Part shown: in pieces, positions 1 through 7,721 of the stretch | How positions within the stretch are numbered: the first letter of the stretch is position 1 | How the letters are laid out: the number at the start of each line of letters is the position of its first letter | Assembly (NCBI RefSeq): GCF_051304405.1 | Contig: NZ_JBPPGG010000004.1 | Location: forward strand, 62,001 to 126,000 | Source of the DNA: Pedomonas sp051304405 | GTDB taxonomy: Bacteria > Pseudomonadota > Alphaproteobacteria > Sphingomonadales > Sphingomonadaceae | Length of the DNA stretch: 64,000 bases | Direction: 5' to 3' | Position numbers and translations under genes: made by a program | Notes under the pieces: model-generated | Databases searched by the model: none | What the model saw: only the letters and a program-made list of their open reading frames with translations | What the model was told of the DNA's origin: nothing

Positions 1-124
1 CCTGCGGGGTGGTCACCTCATGGATGATGTGCCGGTCGATGTAGAGGAGGCTGGTGCCGTCCGGACGCGACTCGACAACGTGATCATCCCAGATCTTTTC
101 ATAAAGGGTACGCGGGCGGCTCAT
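1..124 (-). CDS. leuC: 3-isopropylmalate dehydratase large subunit, N-terminal fragment
   Basis: The first 41 residues of a reverse-strand protein run off the left edge. They begin MSRPRTLYEKIWDDHVV and continue through LLYIDRHIIHEVTTPQ, the conserved start of the aconitase-family LeuC subunit. LeuC binds the 4Fe-4S cluster and with LeuD isomerises 2- to 3-isopropylmalate in leucine synthesis. The ATG is at 122-124. It lies downstream of rplS in the same direction, an order common in alphaproteobacteria, with the rplS terminator between them, so leucine genes are probably transcribed separately. The cluster-binding cysteines lie outside the window. Confidence 0.9.
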   Translation of the reverse strand, partial: MSRPRTLYEKIWDDHVVESRPDGTSLLYIDRHIIHEVTTPQ

Positions 125-171
125 GATCTGTCCTTCAATGTGCCGTGAACGTTATTTTCTGTCTGGTATAA

Positions 172-214
172 GGCAAAGAAAAGCCGCGCCAGCGGATTTT
201 CCACCGGCGCGGCT
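172..214 (-). terminator. Rho-independent terminator after rplS
   Basis: On the reverse strand a 9-bp GC stem (AGCCGCGCC at 182-190 pairing with GGCGCGGCT at 206-214) is followed by TTTTCTTTG. It lies about 35 bases past the rplS stop and before leuC, so it should end the ffh-to-rplS transcript. Confidence 0.8.
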
Positions 215-250
215 CTTTGTCTTTCTGGCTTTGGTCCGCTGACTTGCGGA

Positions 251-637
251 TCAGGCCTCGCCGCCGCCGGATGCCGGCTTGTCCCGAAGTTCGGCAATAC
301 GGGCGGATTTGCCCGAGCGCTGACGCAGGTAGTAAAGCTTCGCGCGCCGGACGTCGCCACGGCGGACCACTTCGATCGAATCGATCACCGGGCCATACAG
401 CGGGAACACACGCTCCACGCCTTCGCCGAACGAAATCTTGCGGACGGTGAAGCTCGAGCCCAGGCCCTTGTTGGAGCGGGCGATGCACATGCCCTCGAAG
501 TACTGAACGCGGGTGCGGTCGCCTTCCTTCACGCGCACGCCCACGCGCAGCGTGTCGCCCGCGCGGAACTGCGGAATGGCCTTGCTCTCGGTGAGCTTGG
601 CAATCTGCTCTTTCTCGAGCTTTTCGATCAGGTTCAT
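251..637 (-). CDS. rplS: 50S ribosomal protein L19
   Basis: 128-residue protein starting MNLIEKLEKEQIAKL, with the L19 core FRAGDTLRVGVRVKEGDRTR and RRGDVRRAKLYYLR near the C-terminus. L19 sits at the 30S-50S interface and helps form the intersubunit bridge. Length is slightly above the usual 115-120 because of a short Gly/Ala tail. It is the last gene of the ffh-rpsP-rimM-trmD-rplS set, 63 bases after trmD, and is followed by a strong terminator. Confidence 0.97.
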   Translation of the reverse strand: MNLIEKLEKEQIAKLTESKAIPQFRAGDTLRVGVRVKEGDRTRVQYFEGMCIARSNKGLGSSFTVRKISFGEGVERVFPLYGPVIDSIEVVRRGDVRRAKLYYLRQRSGKSARIAELRDKPASGGGEA

Positions 638-700
638 GGTCCTGTCCTTACCTTCTCAAGCTGCTCGCCAGAGGGCGACCGTGCTGATCCCCGACAGCCC

Positions 701-1435
701 CTACCGGCCCTTGCGCGCCAGGTAGGTCTCCCAGAGATCCGGCCGCCATAGCCGGGTTCTCTCCTCCGCCTGGGCCCTTCGCCAGGCGGAGATCCGCGCA
801 TGATTTCCGGAGAGCAGCACCTCCGGGATCGTGCGCCCCTCCCACTCGCGTGGTCGGGTGTAGTGCGGATACTCCAGGAGCCCGTCCCAGGAGGCATCCA
901 CACTGAAACTCTCTTCGGACTCGCTTTCCGCCGCACCCATGACGCCGGGCAGCAGGCGGACCACCGAGTCCAGGATCACCATTGCCGCCATTTCGCCGCC
1001 GGAGAGCACATAGTCCCCGATCGAGACCTGTTCGATTCGGGCGCCGTTGCTGAACGTGTGCTCGAACACCCGCTCGTCGATGCCCTCGAACCGGCCGCAC
1101 AGCAAAATGACACCCGGCCCCTCGCTCAAGGCCTTGACCCGGCGTTGAGTCAGAGGCGTGCCCCGAGGGGTCGGTGCAATCACCGGAACATCCGGCTGCG
1201 CTGCAATGGCTGCCTCGACGCTACGGCCCACCACATCGGCCCGCATGACCATGCCGGGGCCTCCGCCGGCGGGCGTGTCGTCGACGGATCGGTGCTTATC
1301 GCTCGCAAAATCCCGGATGTCCAGCGTTTTTAGGGACCACAGACCCCTGGAAAGCGCTGTCCCCGCCAGGCTGTGGCCGAGCGGGCCGGGAAACATGTCC
1401 GGCAGGATGGTCAGCACGGTGGCGGCAAAGGTCAT
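701..1435 (-). CDS. trmD: tRNA (guanine-N1)-methyltransferase TrmD
   Basis: TrmD makes m1G37 in tRNAs, using SAM bound in a trefoil knot, and prevents +1 frameshifting. The 244-residue product begins MTFAATVLTILPDMFPG and has the knot motifs LLCGRFEGIDERV and SIGDYVLSGGE. The frame stays open about 250 bases further upstream, but family length and the sequence starting at the LTILPDMFP strand favour ATG 1433-1435. It is transcribed with rplS. Unusually, it is separated from rimM by a forward-strand gene and so probably has its own promoter in 1436-1755. Confidence 0.95.
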   Translation of the reverse strand: MTFAATVLTILPDMFPGPLGHSLAGTALSRGLWSLKTLDIRDFASDKHRSVDDTPAGGGPGMVMRADVVGRSVEAAIAAQPDVPVIAPTPRGTPLTQRRVKALSEGPGVILLCGRFEGIDERVFEHTFSNGARIEQVSIGDYVLSGGEMAAMVILDSVVRLLPGVMGAAESESEESFSVDASWDGLLEYPHYTRPREWEGRTIPEVLLSGNHARISAWRRAQAEERTRLWRPDLWETYLARKGR

Positions 1436-1755
1436 GGGGTCTTCTCTTGGTGTCCTCAAGCGGGTTCCTGTTAGCGGCAAGGGCGCCCATTGACCAGCCC
1501 CGCATGACCGGCCCCGGGGGCGGGCAAGCGGGGCGGAACGGCGGCGGAATGGGGCTAAGTCCTTGTTCATACGGCGTTCAGCCATTCGTCGGCCCAGACG
1601 AACGACCCATCCGGTGGTCGTATGCAAGCGGCGGTCCATCCGGTTCGGGTGGGTCGAACGGGGGAGGGGACGGTTTCTGCTCACGGGCGACGGGCTCGGC
1701 CATACGTCCGGCCCGCCCTTTGCGTCTCATGACACCAGTCAACGGAGAGTACACG
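1436..1755. promoter_or_regulatory. Divergent intergenic region between trmD and an exported protein gene
   Basis: 320 bases without a credible gene separate two divergently transcribed genes. It must hold a reverse promoter for trmD-rplS, displaced from rimM, and a forward one for the exported protein. No unambiguous -35/-10 pair could be assigned. The stretch 1558-1625 is the least GC-rich part. The AACGGAGAG at 1741-1749 is the ribosome site of the forward gene. Confidence 0.4.
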
Positions 1756-2151
1756 ATGATCACGTTGAAAACCGCCCTCTTTGCCGGCGTTGCGGGCCTC
1801 CTCCTGGCCTCGGGCGCGGCCCATGCCCAGTCCTCCGCCACCCCGGACGAGGCGCCGCCGACCGTCACGCAGGACCCCACGCCGGGCACGCCGTCCCCGG
1901 GCACGACGGCGCCGGACCGGGTGCCGGGCACCACGCCGGGGGCGCCGACGCCGGGTGCTCCCTATGCGACCGACCCATACGGAAACATCAACCCCGAAGC
2001 CGGCTTCCCCGACTCCGCCACCACGCCGGACGCGCAGCAGACTCCCGAGCAGAAGCGCCGGGCAGCGCTGCAGCGCCAGGCTGAGGAGGAGCGCGACAGG
2101 GAGCGCCAGCAGCAGGAGGGAGAGGGGCCGGAAGAGGGCCCGAAGGCTTGA
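1756..2151 (+). CDS. Proline-rich exported protein of unknown function
   Basis: 131 residues. A clean signal peptide (TLKTALFAGVAGLLLASG, cleavage after AHA) is followed by a low-complexity Pro/Thr/Gly stretch with PGT and PGA repeats (about residues 35-80), then a charged Gln/Glu/Arg tail (about 95-131) likely to be helical or coiled. Upstream AACGGAGAG supports the ATG. It should be periplasmic or cell-wall associated. No enzyme motif is seen and I do not recognise the family. It lies in opposite orientation between trmD and rimM, splitting a normally contiguous operon. Confidence 0.75.
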   Translation: MITLKTALFAGVAGLLLASGAAHAQSSATPDEAPPTVTQDPTPGTPSPGTTAPDRVPGTTPGAPTPGAPYATDPYGNINPEAGFPDSATTPDAQQTPEQKRRAALQRQAEEERDRERQQQEGEGPEEGPKA

Positions 2152-2191
2152 CCGGGAGGGTCCGGTCAGGCTGACCAGATATCCGTGTAAC

Positions 2192-2209
2192 GGCCTGACG
2201 TTTCAGGCC
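2192..2209. terminator. Small bidirectional hairpin between convergent genes
   Basis: GGCCTGA-cgtt-TCAGGCC is a perfect 7-bp stem with a 4-base loop, between the end of the exported-protein gene and the end of rimM. A second palindrome, GGTCAGGCTGACC, is at 2164-2176. T-runs are poor, so termination is inferred from position. Confidence 0.5.
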
Positions 2210-2216
2210 ACAGCCA

Positions 2217-2774
2217 TCAGGCGAGAAAGGCCGGGTCGATCACGATCCGGCCTTCGTCCTGCAGGACATCGGGCACGGCGTCGTCGATGAACGGCACCAG
2301 GTGGGTCTTGCCCGCCGTGGTGCGGATTTCGAGCAGGTCGCTCGATCCGTAGTTGGGAATGGCCACCACCTCGCCGATCACGGCGCCATCCGGGGTGACG
2401 GCGGTCAGGCCGATCAGGTCGATCTGGTAGAATTCGCCCTCCTCCGGCGCGGGCAGGGCCTCGCGGGGGATGGAGAGTTCAACGCCGCGCATCTGTTCGG
2501 CGGCGGTGCGGTCGGTGATTTCCCGGAACCGGGCAATGACACCATTGGGCTGGACGCGGACCTTGACCACCGTGAGCGTGCGGTTGCCCGCGTGCAGGGT
2601 CTTGTAGCGCTCCAGCCCCCCGGGATCATCGGTGAAGGGGCGGATGCGCACCTCCCCTTGCAGGCCTTGCGGGCCGGTGATGACCCCCAGGAGAATGGAT
2701 TTTCCGGCGGGCGGGTTGCCGGCCGTTCGCCCGGTATCGTCTCCCTTGCGGGGGGCTTCGTCGCGAACGGCCAT
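2217..2774 (-). CDS. rimM: Ribosome maturation factor RimM
   Basis: 185 residues. RimM binds S19 and assists 30S head maturation. The N-terminal beta-barrel domain begins at ILLGVITGPQGLQGEVRI (about residues 27-44) and the PRC-barrel half contains YQIDLIGLTAV and HLVPFIDDAVPDV. A polar, probably disordered extension of about 25 residues precedes the core. It is 34 bases downstream of rpsP in the same orientation, so ffh-rpsP-rimM is one unit here. Confidence 0.95.
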   Translation of the reverse strand: MAVRDEAPRKGDDTGRTAGNPPAGKSILLGVITGPQGLQGEVRIRPFTDDPGGLERYKTLHAGNRTLTVVKVRVQPNGVIARFREITDRTAAEQMRGVELSIPREALPAPEEGEFYQIDLIGLTAVTPDGAVIGEVVAIPNYGSSDLLEIRTTAGKTHLVPFIDDAVPDVLQDEGRIVIDPAFLA

Positions 2775-2808
2775 GCAACTCTACTCCGTCTGGAATGCCG
2801 GGCGATGC

Positions 2809-3195
2809 TTACTCGGCAGCGCCTTCGCCAGCAGCCTCGGCGGCAGCCGCAGCAGCGGCGGCGGCCTTCTCGGCACGCTCCTCGGCGCGCTCCTTGGCCT
2901 TCTGACCCGGCTCACCCTTCTTCGGGTTGTTGCGGGCCGGACGCTTGGCAACGCCGGCGGCGTCCAGGAAGCGCAGGACGCGGTCGGTCGGCTGGGCGCC
3001 CTTGGACAGCCACTCCTTCGCCTTCTCGACGTCGAGCTTCACGCGCTCCGGGTTGTCCTTCGCCAGCAGCGGGTTGTAGGTGCCGATCTTCTCGATGAAG
3101 CGGCCATCGCGCGGGGAGCGCGAGTCGGCCACGACGATCCGGTAGTACGGGCGCTTCTTGGCACCGCCGCGCGCCAGACGAATTGAAAGAGCCAT
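2809..3195 (-). CDS. rpsP: 30S ribosomal protein S16
   Basis: 128 residues beginning MALSIRLARGGAKKRPYYRI, the diagnostic S16 N-terminus, with the conserved GRFIEKIGTYNP motif. S16 is an early-binding protein of the 30S body. After about residue 85 the protein carries a Lys/Ala/Glu-rich tail (about 40 residues) longer than the approximately 80-residue bacterial standard; such tails are common in alphaproteobacteria. It lies between ffh and rimM. Confidence 0.97.
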   Translation of the reverse strand: MALSIRLARGGAKKRPYYRIVVADSRSPRDGRFIEKIGTYNPLLAKDNPERVKLDVEKAKEWLSKGAQPTDRVLRFLDAAGVAKRPARNNPKKGEPGQKAKERAEERAEKAAAAAAAAAEAAGEGAAE

Positions 3196-3302
3196 GGGTT
3201 CGTTTCCTTCCTAACGTGTCGAGCCTGTCGTATTCGGTCCGCGCCGTGGCGCGGTGCGCCGTCCTTCCCGCGACAGGTGCCGGTCGGACGGCGGGTGTTC
3301 GC

Positions 3303-4811
3303 CTATTTCTTGATAAACTTCTGCCAGCCCGGCGGCAGCTTGGGGCCGCCAAGGCCCGGCATGCCGCCCGGAAGGCCCCCGGGCAGACCCGGCGGCATCC
3401 CGCCGGGAAGGTCGCCGCCCGGCATGCCGCCCGGCAGACCCCCGGGCAGGCCTTTCGCGCCCTTGCCGCCGAACAGGCCGGCGAGCGCGCCGAGGCCGCC
3501 CATCTTCTTGATCTTCTTCATCGCCGTGGACATGTCCTGATGCATCTTCAGGAGCTTGTTCACGTCCTGCACCGTGGTGCCGGACCCCTTGGCGATGCGG
3601 ATCTTGCGCTTGGCGTTGATGAGCTCGGGCTTGGCCCGCTCCTTCGGCGTCATCGAGAGGATGATCGCCTCCAGCCGGTTCAGCGCCTTGTCGTCCACGC
3701 CCGCGGCATCGATCTGCTTCTGCATCTTGCCGAGGCCCGGCAGCAGGCCAATCACGCCCTTGAGGCCGCCGATGCGCTTCATCTGCCGGAACTGCATCCG
3801 CAGGTCGTCCATGTCGAACTTGCCCGCCGCCATCTTCTTGGCGAGCTTCTCGACCTCGTCCGCCTCCACGGCTTCCGCCGCCTTCTCGACCAGGCTGACC
3901 ACGTCGCCCATGCCGAGGATGCGGCCCGCCACGCGGGAGGGGTTGAATTCCTCAAGCTGATCCAGCTTTTCGCCGACGCCGACGAACTTGATCGGCTGGC
4001 CGGTGACCGCGCGCATGGAAAGCGCCGCACCGCCGCGGCCGTCGCCGTCCATGCGGGTCAGCACCACGCCGGTCAGGCCCACCTGATCGGTGAACTGGCG
4101 GGCGACGTTCACCGCGTCCTGACCCGTCAGCGCATCGACGACCAGCAGCGATTCCTGGGGATTCGCCTCCGCCTTCACGGCGGCCAGCTCCGCCATCAGC
4201 TGGGCATCGATGTGCAGGCGGCCCGCCGTGTCGAGCATCAGCACGTCGAAGCCCTGAAGCCGTGCCGCCTGAAGCGCGCGCTTGGTGATGTCCACCGGCA
4301 TCTGGCCGGGGATGATCGGGAGCGTGGCGACGCCGATCTGCTCGCCCAGCACCCGCAGCTGCTCCTGCGCGGCCGGACGCTGCACGTCGAGCGAGGCCAT
4401 CAGCACCTTCTTGCGCTCGCGGGTCTGCAAGCGGCGGGCGATCTTGGCGGTGGAGGTGGTCTTGCCCGAGCCCTGAAGGCCGATCATCATGATGACGGCG
4501 GGCGGGGTGACGTTGATGTTGAGCTTGCCGGCCTCGGCCGCTTCCTCGCCGCCCAGCATCTCGACCAGGGCGTCGTTGACGATCTTGACGACCATCTGGC
4601 CCGGCTTGACCGACTTGATGACTTCCTGGCCGATCGCGCGCTCGGTGGCCCGGGCCACGAAATCCTTCACCACGGGCAGGGCAACGTCCGCCTCGAGAAG
4701 CGCCACGCGAACCTCGCGCATCGCCTCCCTGACATCCGCCTCGCTCAACGCTCCACGGCCGGTCAGCTTGTCGAAAACCGATCCCAGCCGTTCGCTCAGA
4801 GACTCGAACAT
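3303..4811 (-). CDS. ffh: Signal recognition particle protein Ffh
   Basis: SRP54 GTPase that binds signal sequences and 4.5S RNA and docks with FtsY. The 502-residue product starts MFESLSERLGSVFDKL. The NG domain has G1 GLQGSGKTTSTAKIA, G3 DTAGRLHID and G4 TRMDGDGRGG, followed by the methionine-rich M domain. The C-terminus is a low-complexity extension of PGGMPGG-type repeats ending GWQKFIKK. An in-frame upstream extension to 4868 exists but lacks conserved sequence. It heads the ffh-rpsP-rimM operon. Confidence 0.96.
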   Translation of the reverse strand: MFESLSERLGSVFDKLTGRGALSEADVREAMREVRVALLEADVALPVVKDFVARATERAIGQEVIKSVKPGQMVVKIVNDALVEMLGGEEAAEAGKLNINVTPPAVIMMIGLQGSGKTTSTAKIARRLQTRERKKVLMASLDVQRPAAQEQLRVLGEQIGVATLPIIPGQMPVDITKRALQAARLQGFDVLMLDTAGRLHIDAQLMAELAAVKAEANPQESLLVVDALTGQDAVNVARQFTDQVGLTGVVLTRMDGDGRGGAALSMRAVTGQPIKFVGVGEKLDQLEEFNPSRVAGRILGMGDVVSLVEKAAEAVEADEVEKLAKKMAAGKFDMDDLRMQFRQMKRIGGLKGVIGLLPGLGKMQKQIDAAGVDDKALNRLEAIILSMTPKERAKPELINAKRKIRIAKGSGTTVQDVNKLLKMHQDMSTAMKKIKKMGGLGALAGLFGGKGAKGLPGGLPGGMPGGDLPGGMPPGLPGGLPGGMPGLGGPKLPPGWQKFIKK

Positions 4812-5081
4812 GCCCGTTCCCCGTCTGGCCCTTGTCCGTCGCCGGCCAGGACCGTTTGCACAAAACACGTATGGCGCCGGTGGGCGAAACCTCGCTGACC
4901 GGCGGGCATCCGTGGATGCTTAAAAATGTACCGCTTCTTTGGAAGCCTGCTGGCGATACACCTCTCCACCCATGGAGTCAATGTGCGGGGCGTCAATGTG
5001 CGGGGAAGCGCCCGGGTGCGATACAAGGCAGGGCGTGGGTTAGGCAGGGCGTGGGGGAGGAGAGGCCGGCACCGGCATGAA

Positions 5082-5114
5082 AAGACCCTGCGAGACAGGA
5101 ACCCGCAGGGTCTT
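5082..5114 (-). terminator. Terminator-like hairpin upstream of a mini-ORF
   Basis: AAGACCCTGCG (5082-5092) pairs perfectly with CGCAGGGTCTT (5104-5114) around an 11-base loop. On the reverse strand the stem ends in TTTTC, so it would terminate a reverse transcript. On the forward strand it precedes a strong SD (AAAGGAGG, 5120-5127) and a 32-codon ORF. This layout resembles that of the repeat array at 52276-53653. Confidence 0.6.
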
Positions 5115-5135
5115 GGTCGAAAGGAGGCCATTCGC

Positions 5136-5234
5136 ATGACCATCTGGATGTGGAACAGATTAAGCCATTTTCCTGTCGGCGCAACGGCCGAGTGGTCGAA
5201 TATGAGACGCATTTCTTTCGATCATCTGTCTTAA
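5136..5234 (+). CDS. Possible 32-residue peptide, unknown
   Basis: A short ORF beginning MTIWMWNRLSHFPVG and ending TAA at 5232-5234 follows an optimal SD, AAAGGAGG at 5120-5127, with an 8-base spacer. Codon use is not typical of the neighbours (AGA, TTA, AAT). It is rich in Trp and Met at the N-terminus and has no clear membrane span. It could be a leader peptide or a small toxin. The main evidence is the SD and the hairpin before it, so expression is uncertain. Confidence 0.35.
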   Translation: MTIWMWNRLSHFPVGATAEWSNMRRISFDHLS

Positions 5235-5424
5235 ATTACTTTAATTACAATGACATACGACCATAACATCCTTGCGAAGGCCCGCTTCGCCTGCTCCCAT
5301 GCTCTGACCCGGCTGGCTGGTTGACAGGACGGCGGCGCGTCTGCCGGCAACCGCCAGGATCCGTGCTCTTGCATCAAGACAAGGGGCGGAAATCGACGGG
5401 TTGGAAAGGGGGGAACCATGAAGC

Positions 5425-5526
5425 ATGGTTAATCTGGATCTGCTGGCGGTGATGATCTCACTGCTGGCGTTGCTGATCGCGGCTGTCCGTCTCGGGCAGT
5501 CGCTTGAGCGGCGTCGCAGGGATTAG
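5425..5526 (+). CDS. Predicted 33-residue single-span membrane peptide
   Basis: ORF beginning MVNLDLLAVMISLLALLIAA: residues 6-21 form an uninterrupted hydrophobic helix and the tail is strongly charged, ending LERRRRD. A G-rich SD (GGAAAGGGGGG, 5403-5413) precedes it. An overlapping 4-codon ORF starts at 5418 and its stop overlaps the start region. This form, a short hydrophobic helix with a basic tail, is typical of single-span membrane peptides, including type I toxins of the Ldr/Fst kind, but no sequence match is recognised. It lies between ffh and a convergent aminotransferase. Confidence 0.5.
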   Translation: MVNLDLLAVMISLLALLIAAVRLGQSLERRRRD

Positions 5527-5545
5527 CCTGCCAGCGGGGGAAGGG

Positions 5546-5580
5546 CCGGGCGGCGAGCGGACGCGCCGGACGCCGCCCGG
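5546..5580. terminator. Strong hairpin between mini-ORF and aminotransferase
   Basis: CCGGGCGGCG (5546-5555) pairs perfectly with CGCCGCCCGG (5571-5580). It is just past the stop of the membrane peptide and just past the stop of the convergent aminotransferase, so it could stop both transcripts. T-runs are weak on both strands. Confidence 0.55.
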
Positions 5581-5594
5581 CGTCCCTTGGCGGG

Positions 5595-6758
5595 TTACGC
5601 GCCGCCGAAGTACCGCCGCAGCCGGGCGACGCCCTCGTCCAGCACCACGTCCTGCTTGGCGAAGCAGAAGCGGATGAGACGGTGGGGCCAATCCCCCTCC
5701 ACGAAGGGACTCAAGGGGATGGTGGCGACGCCCGCCTCGGCCACCAGCCGCCTGGCGAAGGTGACGTCATCCTCGCCCGAGAGCCGGGAGTAGTCGCAGG
5801 TGAGGAAGTAGGTGCCCTCGGTGGGCAGCACGTCGAAGCCGAGGGCGGCGAGCCCGGCGGCGAGCCGGTCGCGCCGCGCCTGCATGTCGGCAACGAGGCC
5901 GGCGTAATAGCTGTCGTCCTTCCCGAGCCCGTAGGCGACGGCAGCCTGGAGGTTGGGCGGCGTGGTGAAGGTGAGGAACTGGTGGACCTTGGCCACCTGG
6001 TCGATGAGCGCGGGCGCGCCCGTCACCATGCCCACCTTCCAGCCCGTGAGGGAAAAGGTCTTGCCCGCCGAGGCGATCTTGAGGGTGCGCTCCGCCATGC
6101 CGGGGAAGGTGATGAGCGGGCGATGGCGCCTGCCGTCAAAGACGAGGTGCTCGTAGACCTCGTCCGACACCACGAGGAAATCGTGGGTGGCGGCGAGGCG
6201 GGCGAGCATGGCCAGCTCCTCATCCGAGAACACCCGGCCCACCGGGTTGTGCGGCGTGTTGAGGACGAGCAGCCGGGTCTTGTCCGTGATCAGCGCGGCG
6301 AGCCTGTCTTCCTCCAGCCGCCAGTGGGGCGGGTCGAGCCGGAGAAAGCGCGGCGTCGCCCCGGTGTTGCGGATGATCGGCAGGTAGGAATCATACGCCG
6401 GTTCGATGAGAATGGCCTCGTCGCCCGGGCTCAGGAACGCCATCAGCGAGGCGGTCAGCGCTTCCGTCGCGCCGGAGGTGACAAGCACCTGCCGGTCCGG
6501 GTCTACCGCCAGGCCATAGAACCGGGCCTCATGGTCCGCCACCGCCTGCCGCAGGGCGGGCAGGCCGCGCATGGGCGGATACTGGTTGGAGTGTTCCATC
6601 AGCGCGCGGGCGGCGACGGCGCGCACGTCCTCCGGCCCGTCCGTGTCGGGGAAGCCCTGGCCCAGGTTGACCGCGCCGTGCTCGCTGGCGAGCGCCGACA
6701 TCACGGTGAAGACGGTGGTGCCAAGGGCGGCGAAAGTGGCGTTGGGAGTGATGCTCAT
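5595..6758 (-). CDS. Pyridoxal-phosphate aminotransferase, class I/II
   Basis: 387 residues with the full fold-type I pattern: LGQGFPDTDGP near the N-terminus, VTSGATEAL (cofactor phosphate region), NTPHNPVG, SDEVYEHLVFDG, and the PLP-lysine motif SAGKTFSLTGWKVG. The RFCFAKQD segment near the end carries the substrate-carboxylate arginine. It is closest to the YbdL/kynurenine aminotransferase/DapC-like group acting on methionine, aromatic or succinyl-diaminopimelate substrates. Its neighbour dapF makes a DapC role conceivable, but the two genes are divergent, so substrate is not settled. Confidence 0.85.
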   Translation of the reverse strand: MSITPNATFAALGTTVFTVMSALASEHGAVNLGQGFPDTDGPEDVRAVAARALMEHSNQYPPMRGLPALRQAVADHEARFYGLAVDPDRQVLVTSGATEALTASLMAFLSPGDEAILIEPAYDSYLPIIRNTGATPRFLRLDPPHWRLEEDRLAALITDKTRLLVLNTPHNPVGRVFSDEELAMLARLAATHDFLVVSDEVYEHLVFDGRRHRPLITFPGMAERTLKIASAGKTFSLTGWKVGMVTGAPALIDQVAKVHQFLTFTTPPNLQAAVAYGLGKDDSYYAGLVADMQARRDRLAAGLAALGFDVLPTEGTYFLTCDYSRLSGEDDVTFARRLVAEAGVATIPLSPFVEGDWPHRLIRFCFAKQDVVLDEGVARLRRYFGGA

Positions 6759-6862
6759 GGGGGCACTCTAGCCGGGTTTTGTCCGTTTTGCAGGGGGCGT
6801 CGGGCCTTCTCCCGCTGTCGCCGACTGGACAGTTGCCAGGCGGCGGCATAAAGCGGTGTGCC

Positions 6863-7690
6863 ATGACACACGCTGCTTCCACCCTCTGGCCGTTCCGCAA
6901 GATGCACGGCCTTGGCAATGACTTCGTGATCTTCGATGCGCGCGAGCGCAGCCTGCCGCTCACGGCCGACATGGTGCGACGGCTGAGCCACCGCCAGACC
7001 GGCATCGGCTGCGACCAGCTGATCGTGATGGAGCCGTCGGAGTCGGCGGACGTGTTCATGCGGATCTACAATGCGGACGGCAGCGAGGTCTCCGCCTGCG
7101 GCAACGCTACCCGCTGCGTCGCCTCGCTGGTGGGCAGCGAGGCGGTGGAAATCCAGACCAAGGTGGGCGTGCTCAAGGCATCGCTGAACGACGGCACGGC
7201 GACGGTGGACATGGGGACGCCCCGCTTCGGCTGGGACGAGATTCCGCTCTCCATGCCGATGGACACCCTGTCCATGCCGGTGGGCTGGGAGCTGCTGGGC
7301 GCGCCCTCGGCGGTGAACGTGGGCAACCCGCATGTGATCTTCTTCGTCGAGAACACGGACAAGGTGGACCTGGGCCGCCTCGGCCCGCTCATCGAGCGCG
7401 ACCCGCTGTTCCCGGAGCGGGTGAACGTCAACGTCGCGCAGGTGCTGGCGCGCAACGAAATCCGCCTCCGGGTGTGGGAGCGCGGCGCGGGGCTGACGCT
7501 GGCCTGCGGCACCGGCGCGTGCGCCACCGTTGCGGCGGCGGTGCGGCGTCGTCTGACCGAGCGGCGGGTGACCGTGCATCTGCCGGGCGGCGTGCTGAAC
7601 ATCGAGATCACCGACGACAACCGCATTCTGATGGGCGGCCCTGTCGCCACGGCGTTCACCGGACAGGTTGATCTGGCGCTCTACGCCTGA
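6863..7690 (+). CDS. dapF: Diaminopimelate epimerase
   Basis: DapF converts LL- to meso-diaminopimelate for lysine and peptidoglycan. The 275-residue protein starts MTHAASTLWPFRKMHGLGND, with KMHGLGNDF typical of the N-terminus. Both catalytic cysteines are in context: NADGSEVSACGNATR (first) and LACGTGACATVAAA (second). ATG 6863 puts the conserved core at the usual place; an in-frame extension to 6779 has no conservation. It is followed after 31 bases by mtaB, then ftsY and yciB, in one forward run. Confidence 0.96.
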   Translation: MTHAASTLWPFRKMHGLGNDFVIFDARERSLPLTADMVRRLSHRQTGIGCDQLIVMEPSESADVFMRIYNADGSEVSACGNATRCVASLVGSEAVEIQTKVGVLKASLNDGTATVDMGTPRFGWDEIPLSMPMDTLSMPVGWELLGAPSAVNVGNPHVIFFVENTDKVDLGRLGPLIERDPLFPERVNVNVAQVLARNEIRLRVWERGAGLTLACGTGACATVAAAVRRRLTERRVTVHLPGGVLNIEITDDNRILMGGPVATAFTGQVDLALYA

Positions 7691-7721
7691 CAAGAGGCCG
7701 ATTTTACGGTATGAGCGCGCC

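Noticed and set aside
3183..4898. A 571-codon forward frame opposite ffh
   Set aside because: It is the high-GC shadow of ffh, with no SD and no domain pattern.
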